Source: Citrobacter freundii ATCC 8090 = MTCC 1658 = NBRC 12681
GTDB lineage: Bacteria; Pseudomonadota; Gammaproteobacteria; Enterobacterales; Enterobacteriaceae
Direction: 5' to 3'
Assembly (NCBI RefSeq): GCF_011064845.1
Contig: NZ_CP049015.1
Span: 2,852,001 to 2,916,000, forward strand
DNA length: 64,000 bases
Positions 1-11,352 of the stretch are shown in pieces. The translations under genes were made by a program, and so were the position numbers. The notes beneath the pieces are model-generated. The model was not told the DNA's origin. It was given only the letters and a program-made list of their open reading frames with translations, and did no database searches. Position 1 is the stretch's first letter; each line of letters begins with the position of its first letter.

Positions 1-722
1 TGGCTTCTGACGTAGTGATGGTAGCCCGTGGCGACCTGGGTGTTGAAATCGGTGACCCTGAGCTGGTAGGTATTCAGAAAGCGTTGATTCGTCGCGCGCG
101 CCAGCTGAACCGTGCGGTCATCACCGCTACGCAGATGATGGAGTCGATGATTACCAACCCAATGCCGACTCGTGCGGAAGTGATGGATGTGGCTAACGCC
201 GTCCTCGACGGCACCGATGCCGTGATGCTCTCTGCAGAAACAGCAGCAGGTCAGTACCCGGCGGAAACCGTCGCAGCAATGGCGCGCGTCTGTCTCGGCG
301 CTGAAAAGATACCGAGCATCAACGTCTCTAAACACCGCCTTGACGTGCAGTTTGATAACGTTGAAGAAGCGATTGCGATGTCAGCGATGTACGCTGCTAA
401 CCACCTGAAAGGGGTCACCGCTATCATCGCAATGACGGAGTCCGGTCGCACTGCGCTGATGACTTCTCGTATCAGTTCCGGCCTGCCGATTTTCGCGATG
501 TCTCGTCATGAGCGCACGCTGAATCTGACCTCCCTGTACCGCGGTGTCACCCCGGTTCACTTCGACAGCGAAACTGACGGCGTCGTTGCCGCCAATGAAG
601 CGGTGAACCTGCTGCGCGATAAAGGCTACCTGGTTTCTGGTGACCTGGTGATCGTGACCCAGGGCGATGTGATGAGCACCATTGGCTCAACCAATACCAC
701 GCGTATTCTGACCGTAGAATAA
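1..722 (+). CDS. pykA: Pyruvate kinase II, 3' part (runs off the left edge)
   Basis: Converts phosphoenolpyruvate and ADP to pyruvate and ATP, the last step of glycolysis, in the cytoplasm. Only the C-terminal half is in the window; the frame is open from base 3. Visible are the stretch around [12 protein letters not shown], the TATQMMESM region and [12 protein letters not shown], which are core active-site segments of the family, followed by the C-terminal domain ending in TTRILTVE. The sequence follows E. coli PykA almost residue for residue as I recall it, rather than PykF. It is followed by lpxM, as in E. coli. The start and N-terminal domain cannot be judged. Confidence 0.97.
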   Translation, partial: ASDVVMVARGDLGVEIGDPELVGIQKALIRRARQLNRAVITATQMMESMITNPMPTRAEVMDVANAVLDGTDAVMLSAETAAGQYPAETVAAMARVCLGAEKIPSINVSKHRLDVQFDNVEEAIAMSAMYAANHLKGVTAIIAMTESGRTALMTSRISSGLPIFAMSRHERTLNLTSLYRGVTPVHFDSETDGVVAANEAVNLLRDKGYLVSGDLVIVTQGDVMSTIGSTNTTRILTVE

Positions 723-740
723 GTCGCTTAAATGTAAAAA

Positions 741-760
741 AGCCTCTCGTTTGAGAGGCT
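741..760. terminator. Bidirectional terminator between pykA and lpxM
   Basis: GCCTCTC and GAGAGGC form a 7-bp stem with a 4-base loop. It is followed by a T run on the plus strand (end of pykA) and preceded by an A run that reads as T on the minus strand (end of lpxM), so it can serve both convergent genes. Confidence 0.9.
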
Positions 761-764
761 TTTT

Positions 765-1736
765 TTATTTCTTCGGATAGAGATCTTTGCGCTTATAGGG
801 CTCAATCTCGCCGGGTTTACGCGTCTTAAGCAGTTTCAGAATCCAGGTGTATTGTTCGACATGAGGCGTGACAAAAATCTCCACCTCTTCGTTCATCCGT
901 CTGGCAATGGTGTGGTCATCCGCCGTCAGGATGTCATCCATCGGTGGACGAACATGGATCGTCAGGCGGTGCGTTCTCCCATCGTATACGGGGAACAGCG
1001 GTACCACGCGCGCGTGGCAGACTTTCATCAGACGTCCAATCGCCGGTAACGTTGCTTTATAGGTAGCAAAAAAATCGACAAACTCGCTGTGTTCAGGCCC
1101 ATGGTCCTGATCCGGCAGGTAGTATCCCCAATATCCCTGACGGACAGACTGAATAAACGGTTTGATGCCATCATTACGCGCATGCAAACGACCACCAAAG
1201 CGACGGCGTACCGTGTTCCAGACGTAATCGAATACCGGGTTCCCCTGATTGTGGAACATCGCAGCCATTTTCTGTCCCTGGGACGCCATCAGCATCGCCG
1301 GGATATCTACCCCCCAGCCATGTGGAACGAGAAAAATAACTTTTTCATCGTTGCGCCGCATCTCTTCGATGATTTCCAGGCCCTGCCAGTCAACCCGACT
1401 CTGAATTTTCTCCGGGCCACGTATTGCTAATTCAGCCATCATGACCATCGCCTGAGGCGCAGTTGCATACATATCATCAACAATGGCTTCACGCTCAGCT
1501 TCGCTACGTTCAGGAAAGCAGAGGGATAAATTGATCAATGCTCTGCGACGGGAGCTTTTTCCCAGTCTTCCGGCGAGCCGTCCGAGTTTTGCCAGAATAG
1601 GATCACGAAATGCTGCCGGCGTTAACGCAATACCAGCTATCGCCGCCACCCCCAGCCAGGCGCCCCAGTAGCGCGGATGGCGAAATGATTTGTGAAACTC
1701 AGGGATATACTCAATATTCTTTTTTTTCGTTTCCAT
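765..1736 (-). CDS. lpxM: Lipid A biosynthesis myristoyltransferase LpxM (MsbB)
   Basis: Adds the last secondary acyl chain (myristate) to Kdo2-lipid A at the inner membrane. The product is 323 aa with the chosen start METKKK, the same length as E. coli LpxM; an upstream in-frame extension exists but lacks the family's N-terminus. Visible are an N-terminal hydrophobic segment (about residues 24-42), the catalytic HX4D-type motif HGWGVD near residue 140 and the acyltransferase segment PDQDHGPE. It is convergent with pykA and shares its terminator. Its neighbour mepM is transcribed the same way but separated by a hairpin. Confidence 0.96.
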   Translation of the reverse strand: METKKKNIEYIPEFHKSFRHPRYWGAWLGVAAIAGIALTPAAFRDPILAKLGRLAGRLGKSSRRRALINLSLCFPERSEAEREAIVDDMYATAPQAMVMMAELAIRGPEKIQSRVDWQGLEIIEEMRRNDEKVIFLVPHGWGVDIPAMLMASQGQKMAAMFHNQGNPVFDYVWNTVRRRFGGRLHARNDGIKPFIQSVRQGYWGYYLPDQDHGPEHSEFVDFFATYKATLPAIGRLMKVCHARVVPLFPVYDGRTHRLTIHVRPPMDDILTADDHTIARRMNEEVEIFVTPHVEQYTWILKLLKTRKPGEIEPYKRKDLYPKK

Positions 1737-1814
1737 GCTCTTCCAGTGTCTGGTGCCGCGAAAAGTAAATCTGCTGATAGTGTAGCGGCGCACCGTGCGC
1801 CGTACAAAATAAAA

Positions 1815-1842
1815 AAGCCGGCACGCATAGCGTACCGGCTTT
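1815..1842 (-). terminator. Terminator of mepM
   Basis: On the minus strand AAAGCCGG and CCGGCTTT pair around a 12-base loop and are followed by TTTTTTATTTT. It sits directly after the mepM stop and before lpxM. Confidence 0.85.
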
Positions 1843-1855
1843 GTCAGTGTACTAA

Positions 1856-3175
1856 TTAATCAAAACGTAGCTGAGGCATAACCTCTTTCACCTGCGCCAG
1901 GTAATCGGTGCGATCCGAGCCGGTCAGACCCTCTGTACGCGGCAGTTTCGCCGTCAAAGGGTTCACGGCCTGCTGGTTAACCCATACTTCATAGTGCAGA
2001 TGCGGCCCCGTTGAACGCCCGGTGTTACCTGACAGCGCGATACGATCGCCACGTTTCACTTTTTGGCCTGGTTTCACCAACAGCTTACGCAGGTGCATAT
2101 AACGCGTGGTGTAGGTGCGACCATGACGAACCGCAACATAGTATCCGGCAGCGCCGCTACGCTTCGCTACAACCACTTCACCATCGCCCACCGACAGTAC
2201 CGGCGTCCCCTGCGGCATCGCAAAGTCGACACCTTTGTGCGGCGCTACGCGTCCAGTCACCGGATTCAGGCGACGCGGGTTAAAGTTCGAGGAAATACGG
2301 AACTGTTTCGCCGTCGGGAAACGCATGAAGCCTTTCGCCAGCCCGGTACCGTTACGGTCATAGAACTTACCGTCTGCTGCACGGATGGCATAATAGTCTT
2401 TGCCTTCAGAACGTAAACGCACGCCCAGCAGTTGGCTTTGCTCGCGCTTGCCGTCCAGCATTTCGCGAGACATCAGTACCGAGAACTCATCACCTTTTTT
2501 CAGTTTGCGGAAATCCATCTGCCACTGCATGGCCTTAATCACTGCGCTGATTTCAGAGCTGGTCAGCCCGGCATCTTTGGCGCTTGCGACGAAGCTTCCG
2601 CCCACCGTGCCTTTGATACGACTGTTAACCCAATCGCCCTGTTGCATTTCGCTGCTCATTTTGAACCCCGTCGCAGTGCGATCGTAAGTACGGGTTTCAC
2701 GGCGGGATACTTCCCAGGTCAGACGCTGCAGGTCACCTTCCGCGCTTAAGGTCCAGGAAAGCTGCTGACCAATTTTCAGATTACGCAGCTCTTTATCGGA
2801 AGCAGCGAGTTGACTGATATCGCCCATATCGATGCCGTACTGATTCAGAATACTGCTCAGCGTATCGCCAGTGGAGACGACATACTCATGCACACCAGCT
2901 TCACCAGACGTTTTGTCATCCAGTTCATCCTGCGGAATGGCTTCGTCTTCCTGTGCAGCCTGATCAATAGGTTCGCTTGCCTCAGGCAACAGTGAACGAA
3001 TCTCGCTTTTTTCCAGCTCGATAGTTTTAACGATGGGTGCAGAATCGGGATGGTAAACATAAGGCCGCCAGACGGCGACGGCCAATGTCAGTACGGTAAG
3101 CGACCCCAGCATAACGCGATGGGGTCGCGGCAGATTATTAAATGCCAGAGCGACAGAGCGGGCTATCTGTTGCAC
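1856..3175 (-). CDS. mepM: Murein DD-endopeptidase MepM
   Basis: Cleaves D-Ala-mDAP cross-links in peptidoglycan to let new strands be inserted; acts in the periplasm anchored to the inner membrane. The 439-aa product has an N-terminal membrane anchor (about residues 20-37), a LysM domain (about 94-140, starting HEYVVSTGDTLSSIL) and a C-terminal M23 metallopeptidase domain with the zinc ligands in HKGVDF and HLHYEVW. Length matches E. coli MepM (YebA, about 440). It is next to znuA, which reads the same way with only 15 bases between; in E. coli MepM is known to be linked to the zinc-limitation response, which fits a zinc enzyme beside the zinc importer. Confidence 0.96.
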   Translation of the reverse strand: MQQIARSVALAFNNLPRPHRVMLGSLTVLTLAVAVWRPYVYHPDSAPIVKTIELEKSEIRSLLPEASEPIDQAAQEDEAIPQDELDDKTSGEAGVHEYVVSTGDTLSSILNQYGIDMGDISQLAASDKELRNLKIGQQLSWTLSAEGDLQRLTWEVSRRETRTYDRTATGFKMSSEMQQGDWVNSRIKGTVGGSFVASAKDAGLTSSEISAVIKAMQWQMDFRKLKKGDEFSVLMSREMLDGKREQSQLLGVRLRSEGKDYYAIRAADGKFYDRNGTGLAKGFMRFPTAKQFRISSNFNPRRLNPVTGRVAPHKGVDFAMPQGTPVLSVGDGEVVVAKRSGAAGYYVAVRHGRTYTTRYMHLRKLLVKPGQKVKRGDRIALSGNTGRSTGPHLHYEVWVNQQAVNPLTAKLPRTEGLTGSDRTDYLAQVKEVMPQLRFD

Positions 3176-3190
3176 GTATTCACTTCCTCA

Positions 3191-4135
3191 TTAATCTCCT
3201 TTCAGGCAGCTCGCATACTGGTTGGCTAATTGGTTCAAAAACGCTGAATAGCTTGTTTTACCCAGTTTGATATTCGTACCGAGCGGATCCAACGTTCCCA
3301 TTCGAACGGATGTCCCTCTCGCGACGGCTTCAACGACCGCTGGCCTGAACTGTGGCTCAGCAAAAACGCAGGTTGCTTTTTGCTCAACCAACTGTGTTCT
3401 TATTTCATGTAAACGCTGCGCACCAGGTTGAATCTCAGGGTTCACGGTAAAGTGACCAAGCGGTGTTAGTCCGTAGTGTTTTTCGTAGTAGCCATAGGCG
3501 TCATGAAAAACGAAATAACCTTTTCCCTTGAGCGGTGCGAGCTCGTTACCTACCTGCTTATCGGTTGCGGCTAATTGTGCCTCAAAATCCTTCAGGTTGG
3601 CGTCAAGTTTGGCTCGACTTTGCGGCATAAGTTCCACTAATTTTTCATGGATTGCAACCGCTGAGGCCCGCGCTATCTCTGGGGAAAGCCAAAGATGCAT
3701 GTTGTAATCGCCGTGATGGTGATGCTCGTCACTTTTTTCACTGCCAGCATCATTGTGTCCATGATCGTCATCGTCGTCGTCAGCACCTTTCATGAGTAAC
3801 GGTTTCACGTCATTGAGCTGCGCAATCGTTACCAGTTTCGCGTTAGGAATATTCTTAACTGACTTTTCCATAAACGCTTCCATCTCAGGGCCAATCCAAA
3901 CGACTAAGTCCGCGCCCTGTAAGCGTTTTACGTCTGATGGACGCAGTGAATAGTCATGTTCGGAAGCCCCGTCTGGCAGCAAAACCTCAGTGTCTGTTAC
4001 CCCGTCCGCAATGGCCGAAGCAATAAATCCCAGCGGCTTGAGCGAGGCCACCACAGCAGCATTTGCTGCCTGTGTTGCACTACCCCAAAGAGCAGCGGAT
4101 AATGCTGCGAAAAGAAGCGTATTTTTATGTAACAT
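3191..4135 (-). CDS. znuA: Zinc ABC transporter periplasmic binding protein ZnuA
   Basis: Captures Zn(II) in the periplasm and delivers it to ZnuB. The start MLHKNTL is chosen over an upstream ATG at 4150 because it gives the usual signal peptide ([11 protein letters not shown], cleavage near TQA/A). The mature protein has the cluster A-1 metal-binding fold with His in SEHDYS, MHLWLS and VFHDAYGY. The charged His/Asp loop ([11 protein letters not shown] and DEHHHHGD, about residues 117-142) is a zinc-sensing or storage loop typical of the family. Divergent from znuCB with a Zur operator between. Confidence 0.96.
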   Translation of the reverse strand: MLHKNTLLFAALSAALWGSATQAANAAVVASLKPLGFIASAIADGVTDTEVLLPDGASEHDYSLRPSDVKRLQGADLVVWIGPEMEAFMEKSVKNIPNAKLVTIAQLNDVKPLLMKGADDDDDDHGHNDAGSEKSDEHHHHGDYNMHLWLSPEIARASAVAIHEKLVELMPQSRAKLDANLKDFEAQLAATDKQVGNELAPLKGKGYFVFHDAYGYYEKHYGLTPLGHFTVNPEIQPGAQRLHEIRTQLVEQKATCVFAEPQFRPAVVEAVARGTSVRMGTLDPLGTNIKLGKTSYSAFLNQLANQYASCLKGD

Positions 4136-4164
4136 AATGCGACCAATCATCGTAATGAATGTAA

Positions 4165-4186
4165 GAAATGTGATATTATAACATTC
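4165..4186. promoter_or_regulatory. Zur operator in the znuA/znuC divergent promoter
   Basis: The 22-bp stretch GAAATGTGATATTATAACAT plus TC is an imperfect palindrome that matches the enterobacterial Zur box. It lies midway in the 78-bp gap between the divergent znuA and znuC starts, where one Zur dimer pair can repress both promoters when zinc is plentiful. Confidence 0.9.
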
Positions 4187-4213
4187 TATAACTTCTGCAA
4201 GACTAAAATTGAT

Positions 4214-4969
4214 ATGACGACTTTGGTTTCACTGGAAAATGTCTCGGTCTCTTATGGTCAACGCCGCGTCCTGTCTGACGTATCGCTTGAACTTCGACCC
4301 GGTAAAATTTTAACGCTTCTCGGCCCGAATGGTGCCGGGAAGTCTACGCTGGTGCGCGTTGTATTAGGACTGGTAGCGGCTGATGAGGGAGTTATCAAGC
4401 GTAATGGCCAATTGCGGATTGGCTATGTACCGCAAAAACTGTACCTCGATACTACGCTTCCGCTGACGGTAAGTCGGTTTATGCGCTTACGTCCCGGCAC
4501 CAAAAAAGAGGATATCCTTCCGGCACTGAAGCGCGTTCAGGCCGGACATCTGATGAATGCGCCGATGCAAAAGCTCTCTGGCGGGGAAACGCAACGCGTC
4601 CTGTTAGCCCGTGCTTTATTGAATAAACCTCAGCTACTGGTGCTCGATGAGCCGACCCAGGGCGTGGATGTCAATGGGCAGGTCGCACTGTACGACCTTA
4701 TCGACCAGTTGCGACGTGAACTGGATTGCGCCGTACTGATGGTTTCCCATGACCTGCATTTGGTGATGGCCAAAACCGATGAAGTACTGTGCCTGAACCA
4801 TCATATTTGCTGTTCCGGTGCACCGGAAGTGGTTTCCATGCACCCGGAATTCATCTCAATGTTCGGGCAACGCGGCGCCGAACAACTCGGAATTTACCGT
4901 CATAATCACAACCACCGCCACGATTTACAGGGTCGTATCGTCTTACGCCGGGGAAATGGTCACTCATGA
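4214..4969 (+). CDS. znuC: Zinc ABC transporter ATPase ZnuC
   Basis: Cytoplasmic ATPase that powers zinc import by ZnuABC. The 251-aa protein has Walker [10 protein letters not shown] (about residues 36-44), the ABC signature LSGGETQ, Walker B LLVLDEP and the H-loop MVSHD. The His-rich C-terminus (HNHNHRHD) is typical of ZnuC. It overlaps znuB by ATGA, which points to translational coupling. Expected to be under Zur control from the shared operator upstream. Confidence 0.97.
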   Translation: MTTLVSLENVSVSYGQRRVLSDVSLELRPGKILTLLGPNGAGKSTLVRVVLGLVAADEGVIKRNGQLRIGYVPQKLYLDTTLPLTVSRFMRLRPGTKKEDILPALKRVQAGHLMNAPMQKLSGGETQRVLLARALLNKPQLLVLDEPTQGVDVNGQVALYDLIDQLRRELDCAVLMVSHDLHLVMAKTDEVLCLNHHICCSGAPEVVSMHPEFISMFGQRGAEQLGIYRHNHNHRHDLQGRIVLRRGNGHS

Positions 4970-5751
4970 TTGAATTGTTATTACCCGGTTGGTTAGCCGG
5001 GATCATGCTGGCCTGTGCTGCTGGCCCACTCGGCTCGTTTGTGGTCTGGCGTCGAATGTCTTATTTCGGTGATACGCTGGCCCACGCTTCGCTGCTGGGA
5101 GTCGCCTTTGGCCTGCTGCTGGATGTAAACCCTTTCTATGCGGTTATCGCCGTCACTTTGTTGCTGGCTGGCGGTCTGGTATGGCTTGAAAAGCGCCCTC
5201 ACCTTGCGATCGATACCTTACTGGGCATTATGGCGCATAGTGCATTGTCGCTGGGGCTGGTTGTCGTCAGCCTGATGTCCAACATCCGTGTGGATCTGAT
5301 GGCATACCTGTTTGGTGATTTGCTCGCCGTGACGCCTGAAGATCTTATCTCCATCGCCATCGGCGTGGTTATTGTTCTGGCGATTCTGTTCTGGCAGTGG
5401 CGTAACCTGCTGTCGATGACCATCAGTCCGGATCTGGCATTTGTCGATGGCGTGAAGCTGCAACGCGTGAAGCTGCTGCTGATGCTGGTTACGGCGTTAA
5501 CGATTGGCGTGGCGATGAAGTTTGTCGGGGCGTTGATTATCACCTCGCTGCTTATTATCCCTGCGGCGACCGCCCGTCGCTTTGCCCGTACGCCGGAACA
5601 GATGGCAGGAGTTGCCGTTGGTGTGGGAATGATAGCGGTTACAGGCGGGTTGACCTTCTCGGCCTTCTATGACACCCCGGCAGGTCCCTCCGTGGTGCTG
5701 TGTGCCGCGCTGCTGTTTATTTTCAGCATGATGAAAAAGCAAGCGAGCTAA
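4966..5751 (+). CDS. znuB: Zinc ABC transporter permease ZnuB
   Basis: Inner-membrane channel subunit of the high-affinity zinc importer. The 261-aa product is almost entirely hydrophobic, with about seven to eight membrane segments, and belongs to the ABC-3 permease family. It overlaps the znuC stop by four bases. A REP element follows immediately and separates it from the convergent ruvB. Confidence 0.96.
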   Translation: MIELLLPGWLAGIMLACAAGPLGSFVVWRRMSYFGDTLAHASLLGVAFGLLLDVNPFYAVIAVTLLLAGGLVWLEKRPHLAIDTLLGIMAHSALSLGLVVVSLMSNIRVDLMAYLFGDLLAVTPEDLISIAIGVVIVLAILFWQWRNLLSMTISPDLAFVDGVKLQRVKLLLMLVTALTIGVAMKFVGALIITSLLIIPAATARRFARTPEQMAGVAVGVGMIAVTGGLTFSAFYDTPAGPSVVLCAALLFIFSMMKKQAS

Positions 5752-5755
5752 GCAT

Positions 5756-5826
5756 GCGTTGCCCGGTGGCGCTGCGCTTACCGGGCCTACAAAATCGCCC
5801 AGGCCTTATAAGCGTAGCGACATCAT
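5756..5826. repeat. REP/BIME element between znuB and ruvB
   Basis: GCCCGGTGGCGCTGCGCTTA followed by CCGGGC is the classic enterobacterial REP palindrome. A second degenerate half follows (CCCAGGCCTTATAAGCGTAG). It sits in the gap between two convergent genes, the usual place for REP elements. Confidence 0.85.
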
Positions 5827-5829
5827 GCA

Positions 5830-6843
<1,014 letters not shown>

Positions 6844-6848
6844 TTACC

Positions 6849-7460
6849 TCACAATGCCGCGCGAAGCGCTTCACGAATCAGGGTTTCACTGCTGGCATCA
6901 GGGCGGGCAATTTTGCTCACCATGCGGCTGGCTTCTTGTGGTTTATAGCCCAACGCCACCAGCGCAGCAACCGCTTCCTGCTCGGCGTCGTCCGTTGTCG
7001 GACTGGCCGGAGAGGTCAGAACCAGATCCGCCGCCGGGGTAAAGAGGTCACCATGCAGGCCTTTAAAGCGGTCTTTCATTTCAACAATCAAACGCTCTGC
7101 GGTTTTCTTACCAATGCCCGGTAATTTCACTAACGCGCCAAGCTCTTCGCGCTCAACGGCATTAACAAACTGCTGCGCAGACATTCCGGAGAGGATCGCC
7201 AGCGCCAGCTTCGGCCCCACGCCATTGGTTTTGATTAACTCTTTAAACAGCGTGCGCTCTTGCTTGTTGTTAAAGCCATACAGCAGTTGAGCGTCTTCAC
7301 GCACCACAAAATGGGTGAAGATAATCGCTTCCTGCCCGGCTTCCGGCAACTCGTAGAAACAGGTCATCGGCATATGCACTTCATAGCCTACCCCACCCGT
7401 TTCCAGAAGGACCAGCGGGGGTTGTTTTTCAATAATGATGCCTCTGAGTCTGCCTATCAC
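6849..7460 (-). CDS. ruvA: Holliday junction recognition protein RuvA
   Basis: Tetramer that binds the four-way junction and loads RuvB. The 203-aa protein begins MIGRLRGII, with an OB-fold domain (about 1-64), a tandem helix-hairpin-helix domain ([12 protein letters not shown] and [12 protein letters not shown], about 72-130) and a C-terminal RuvB-binding domain. It starts a ruvAB operon with its own LexA-controlled promoter, separated from ruvC by a terminator. Confidence 0.97.
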   Translation of the reverse strand: MIGRLRGIIIEKQPPLVLLETGGVGYEVHMPMTCFYELPEAGQEAIIFTHFVVREDAQLLYGFNNKQERTLFKELIKTNGVGPKLALAILSGMSAQQFVNAVEREELGALVKLPGIGKKTAERLIVEMKDRFKGLHGDLFTPAADLVLTSPASPTTDDAEQEAVAALVALGYKPQEASRMVSKIARPDASSETLIREALRAAL

Positions 7461-7510
7461 GTGACGCTCCTGCGTTAAGGGCTAAAAGGTAATGCGCTAT
7501 CATAAAAAAA

Positions 7511-7530
7511 GGCTGGATAGATATCCAGCC
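7511..7530 (-). promoter_or_regulatory. LexA operator of ruvAB overlapping the ruvC terminator
   Basis: CTGGATAGATATCCAG (7513-7528) fits the LexA pattern CTG-N10-CAG. The same palindrome extended to GGCTGGATAGATATCCAGCC is a hairpin that, on the minus strand, is followed by seven T residues, so it also reads as the ruvC terminator. The next gene in that direction, ruvA, starts about 50 bases on. Confidence 0.85.
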
Positions 7531-7540
7531 TCATTTGTCA

Positions 7541-8062
7541 CTAACGTAATCGACCTCGCGCCAAATTCAGCCTCGACTCGCTCATTTGCATGGCATTCTG
7601 ACTGACATGGCAGTGGGTAATAGCAATCGCCAGCGCATCCGCGGCATCCGCTTGCGGATTCGCCGGGAGTTTTAGCAGCGTGCGCACCATATGCTGGACC
7701 TGGCTTTTTTCCGCACTACCGATCCCCACCACAGTCTGTTTTACCTGGCGGGCCGCGTATTCAAAGACCGGTAGATCCTGATTGGTCGCCGCAACGATTG
7801 CCACGCCGCGTGCCTGTCCAAGCTTTAGCGCCGAGTCAGCGTTCTTCGCCATAAAGACCTGCTCAATGGCAAAATAGTCCGGCTGGAACTGGGTGATGAT
7901 TTCCGTCACGCCCGCGTAAATTAACTTCAGACGTGACGGGAGATCGTCGACTTTGGTGCGGATACAACCGCTGCCGAGGTAGGTCAGCTGTCTGCCGACC
8001 TGACGAATAACGCCATAACCGGTGATGCGCGACCCCGGGTCAATGCCGAGAATGATAGACAT
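7541..8062 (-). CDS. ruvC: Holliday junction resolvase RuvC
   Basis: Dimeric nuclease that cuts Holliday junctions after RuvAB branch migration. The start [11 protein letters not shown] is chosen because GGAGG lies seven bases upstream and the length (173 aa) then equals E. coli RuvC. Catalytic acids are visible: Asp in GIDPGS, Glu in AIEQVF and two Asp in [10 protein letters not shown]. Downstream of yebC with a 34-base gap. Confidence 0.96.
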   Translation of the reverse strand: MSIILGIDPGSRITGYGVIRQVGRQLTYLGSGCIRTKVDDLPSRLKLIYAGVTEIITQFQPDYFAIEQVFMAKNADSALKLGQARGVAIVAATNQDLPVFEYAARQVKQTVVGIGSAEKSQVQHMVRTLLKLPANPQADAADALAIAITHCHVSQNAMQMSESRLNLARGRLR

Positions 8063-8096
8063 CACGCACCTCCTGTCAGGTTGCGGTACAGCCACC

Positions 8097-8840
8097 TCAT
8101 TCTAAGGTAGCTGCAACCTCATCAGAGATCTCGCCGTTATGGTAAACTTCCTGCACGTCGTCGCAGTCTTCCAGCATATCGATCAGACGCAACAACTTCG
8201 GCGCTGTTTCTGCATCCATATCTGCTTTGGTGGATGGAATCATAGACACTTCAGCCGCGTCCGCTTTCAGACCCGCCGCTTCCAGCGCGTCACGCACTTT
8301 ACCCATCTCTTCCCACGCGGTGTAAACGTCAATTGCGCCGTCGTCGAAGGTCACCACGTCTTCAGCACCTGCTTCCAGCGCCGCTTCCATGATGGCGTCT
8401 TCGTCGCCTTGTTCAAAGGAGATCACGCCTTTTTTGCTGAACAGGTAAGCCACGGAACCGTCGGTACCGAGGTTGCCGCCCGTTTTCGTGAACGCGTGAC
8501 GCACTTCCGCAACAGTACGGTTACGGTTGTCAGACAGACATTCAATCATAACGGCTGTACCGCCAGGACCATAACCTTCATAGATGATGGTTTCCATGTT
8601 GGAATCTTCATCACCACCCACACCGCGCGCGATTGCACGGTTCAGGGTGTCACGGGTCATGTTGTTAGCCAGCGCTTTATCAACCGCTGCACGCAGACGC
8701 GGGTTAGCGTCCGGATCGCCGCCGCCGAGTTTTGCCGCCGTCACCAGCTCACGAATTATTTTGGTGAAAATTTTACCGCGTTTAGCATCCTGCGCTGCTT
8801 TACGGTGTCTGGTGTTGGCCCATTTACTATGACCTGCCAT
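8097..8840 (-). CDS. yebC: YebC/PmpR family protein
   Basis: Member of a conserved cytoplasmic family described as DNA-binding regulators and, more recently in the literature, as translation factors for proline-rich stretches; which role holds here cannot be read from sequence. The 247-aa protein starts [15 protein letters not shown], the family signature, and keeps [12 protein letters not shown]. Usual neighbours ruvC downstream and nudB upstream are present. Confidence 0.93.
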   Translation of the reverse strand: MAGHSKWANTRHRKAAQDAKRGKIFTKIIRELVTAAKLGGGDPDANPRLRAAVDKALANNMTRDTLNRAIARGVGGDEDSNMETIIYEGYGPGGTAVMIECLSDNRNRTVAEVRHAFTKTGGNLGTDGSVAYLFSKKGVISFEQGDEDAIMEAALEAGAEDVVTFDDGAIDVYTAWEEMGKVRDALEAAGLKADAAEVSMIPSTKADMDAETAPKLLRLIDMLEDCDDVQEVYHNGEISDEVAATLE

Positions 8841-8868
8841 AAATAATATCTCCAAAAAGCGCGCCTTT

Positions 8869-9312
8869 TCAGGCGACGTTAATTACAAACTCTTCAATCG
8901 CCTGCCGGTTACTCCACGACTTGGTTAATTGGGCGGCTTCAACCGCATTAACCCAACGATAGGTCAGATGTTCGGTGAACACGATCTCTCGTTCTGAGGG
9001 AAGTGCCAGGCAAAACCAGGATTCAGTATTACGTTCAATTCCCGGTGCATAGCGATGACGTAAATGGCTAAAAATCTCAAACTCCACCGTGCGCTGACAG
9101 TCAATTAAGGTCAGTTGCTCAGATGCAACATCAATGGCGACCTCTTCCTTTACTTCGCGCATAGCGGCTTGCGACGCGGTTTCACCCTCTTCAAGGCTGC
9201 CGGTGACCGACTGCCAGAAATCAGGATCGTCGCGTCGCTGTAACATCAGCACTCTCCCGGTGTCCTTTGCATAAATCACGACTAACACCGAGACAGGCTG
9301 TTTGTATGTCAT
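8869..9312 (-). CDS. nudB: Dihydroneopterin triphosphate diphosphatase NudB
   Basis: Nudix hydrolase that removes pyrophosphate from dihydroneopterin triphosphate in folate synthesis. The Nudix box is complete: [20 protein letters not shown] followed by VAID (about residues 40-62). Start MTYKQPVS chosen by comparison with the E. coli protein (150 aa); this gives 147 aa. Nested between aspS and yebC, one base after the aspS stop. Confidence 0.93.
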   Translation of the reverse strand: MTYKQPVSVLVVIYAKDTGRVLMLQRRDDPDFWQSVTGSLEEGETASQAAMREVKEEVAIDVASEQLTLIDCQRTVEFEIFSHLRHRYAPGIERNTESWFCLALPSEREIVFTEHLTYRWVNAVEAAQLTKSWSNRQAIEEFVINVA

Positions 9313-9313
9313 A

Positions 9314-11086
9314 TCAGTTATTCTCGGCCTTCTTAACAACCTGAATGCTCAGTTCCGCCAGCGCAGCTTCGTTGGCAAAGCTCGGCGCTTCAGTCATCAG
9401 ACACGCTGCAGCAGTGGTTTTTGGGAAAGCAATAACGTCACGAATGTTGTCAGTACCGGTCAGCAGCATAGTCAGACGGTCCAGACCAAACGCCAGGCCC
9501 GCATGCGGTGGTGTACCATATTTTAGCGCATCCAGCAGGAAGCCGAATTTCTCACGCTGCTCTTGCTCGTTAATGCCCAGAATACCGAATACGGTCTGCT
9601 GCATGTCGCCGTTGTGAATACGCACGGAACCGCCGCCCACTTCGTAGCCGTTGATAACCATATCGTATGCGTTAGCAACCGCGTCTTCTGGCGCAGCTTT
9701 CAGCTCAGCAGCAGTCATATCTTTCGGCGCGGTGAACGGGTGGTGCATTGCGGTCAGTCCGCCTTCACCATCGTCTTCAAACATTGGGAAGTCGATAACC
9801 CACAGCGGCGCCCATTTGGCTTCGTCGGTAATGTTCAGGTCTTTACCCAGTTTCAGACGCAGCGCGCCCATCGCGTCGGCAACCACTTTCTTGTTGTCGG
9901 CACCGAAGAAAATCATGTCGCCGTCTTGCGCACCGGTACGCGCCAGAATCGCTTCCACGATTTCTGCGTTCAGGAACTTAGCAACCGGGCTGGTGATACC
10001 TTCCAGACCTTTCGCACGCTCGGTGACTTTGATGTAAGCCAGACCTTTCGCGCCGTAAATCTTAATAAAGTTGCCGTAATCGTCAATTTGCTTACGGCTC
10101 AGTGCGGCACCGCCCGGTACACGCAGAGCAGCTACGCGGCCTTTCGCATCGTTTGCCGGACCAGAGAACACTGCGAACTCAACGTCTTTCACCAGATCGG
10201 CAACGTCAACCAGCTCCATCGGGTTACGCAGGTCTGGTTTATCGGAACCGTAACGACGCTCAGCTTCGGCAAAGGTCATGATCGGGAAATCACCCAGATC
10301 CACCCCTTTAACTTCCAGCCACAGATTACGCACCAGCGCTTCCATCACTTCACGCACCTGCGGTGCGGTCATGAAGGAAGTCTCAACGTCGATCTGGGTA
10401 AATTCAGGCTGACGGTCAGCACGTAAGTCTTCATCACGGAAGCATTTTACGATCTGATAGTAGCGGTCAAAGCCAGACATCATCAGCAGTTGTTTAAACA
10501 ACTGAGGTGATTGCGGTAGCGCGTAGAATTTACCTTTATGTACGCGAGAAGGTACCAGGTAATCGCGCGCGCCTTCCGGCGTCGCTTTGGTCAGCATCGG
10601 TGTTTCGATGTCGAGGAAGCCGTGGTCGTCCATAAAACGACGCACCAGGCTGGTAATTTTGGCACGCGTTTTCAGGCGCTGCGCCATTTCAGGGCGACGC
10701 AGATCTAAATAGCGATACTTCAGTCGCGCTTCTTCGGTGTTGACGTGGTTAGAGTCCAACGGCAGCGAGTCTGAACGGTTGATGATGGTCAGATCGGAGG
10801 CCAGCACTTCAATTTCGCCCGTCGCCATCTCGGCGTTGACGTTTTTCGCGTCACGCGCACGCACGGTGCCCGTAACCTGGATGCAGAACTCATTACGCAG
10901 TTCGGAGGCCAGCTTTAACGCGTCCGCACGGTCCGGATCGAAAAATACCTGCACGATACCTTCGCGGTCGCGCATATCGATAAAGATCAGGCTACCAAGA
11001 TCACGACGACGGTTGACCCAACCACACAGAGTCACCTGCTGCCCCTCGTGGGACAGACGTAGCTGTCCGCAATATTCTGTACGCAT
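9314..11086 (-). CDS. aspS: Aspartyl-tRNA synthetase
   Basis: Charges tRNA-Asp with aspartate. The 590-aa protein has the N-terminal OB-fold anticodon-binding domain (about 1-105), class II motif 2 ([18 protein letters not shown]), the bacterial GAD insertion domain (about 280-420) and motif 3 GLAFGLDRL near residue 535. Same length as E. coli AspS. First gene of the aspS-nudB-yebC run. Confidence 0.97.
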   Translation of the reverse strand: MRTEYCGQLRLSHEGQQVTLCGWVNRRRDLGSLIFIDMRDREGIVQVFFDPDRADALKLASELRNEFCIQVTGTVRARDAKNVNAEMATGEIEVLASDLTIINRSDSLPLDSNHVNTEEARLKYRYLDLRRPEMAQRLKTRAKITSLVRRFMDDHGFLDIETPMLTKATPEGARDYLVPSRVHKGKFYALPQSPQLFKQLLMMSGFDRYYQIVKCFRDEDLRADRQPEFTQIDVETSFMTAPQVREVMEALVRNLWLEVKGVDLGDFPIMTFAEAERRYGSDKPDLRNPMELVDVADLVKDVEFAVFSGPANDAKGRVAALRVPGGAALSRKQIDDYGNFIKIYGAKGLAYIKVTERAKGLEGITSPVAKFLNAEIVEAILARTGAQDGDMIFFGADNKKVVADAMGALRLKLGKDLNITDEAKWAPLWVIDFPMFEDDGEGGLTAMHHPFTAPKDMTAAELKAAPEDAVANAYDMVINGYEVGGGSVRIHNGDMQQTVFGILGINEQEQREKFGFLLDALKYGTPPHAGLAFGLDRLTMLLTGTDNIRDVIAFPKTTAAACLMTEAPSFANEAALAELSIQVVKKAENN

Positions 11087-11188
11087 GAGATATCCCTTAA
11101 CTTTGCCGCAGGCGGATTGTCACCTGTCTCGCAGATGACGAAGTCGCAGCTTTAGCTGAATGTCACAACTGAATGAAAAAAGGCGGCT

Positions 11189-11217
11189 ATTATACTGGAA
11201 ATTCTGCCGCACGATAA
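11189..11217 (-). promoter_or_regulatory. Candidate aspS promoter
   Basis: On the minus strand TATAAT (11189-11194) is a perfect -10, with a weak -35 TTATCG 17 bases upstream. It lies about 100 bases before the aspS start, in the 266-base gap between the divergent aspS and yecD. I see no other gene in that gap. Confidence 0.45.
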
Positions 11218-11352
11218 GTCCGGTACTGACTGTACGCCTGTTTCCTGGACGGGCATTGCGTAATCTCACAAAAAATAACAAAAATTGTCGCCCCTTTCAC
11301 ACTGATTCGCGCTTAAGGTGTAACGGAATTCTATTTTTTTACTGGAGTGACC

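Noticed and set aside
9563..10426. Long plus-strand frame of 287 codons opposite aspS
   Set aside because: It is the antisense shadow of aspS with no ribosome site and no family resemblance; aspS on the minus strand explains the open frame.
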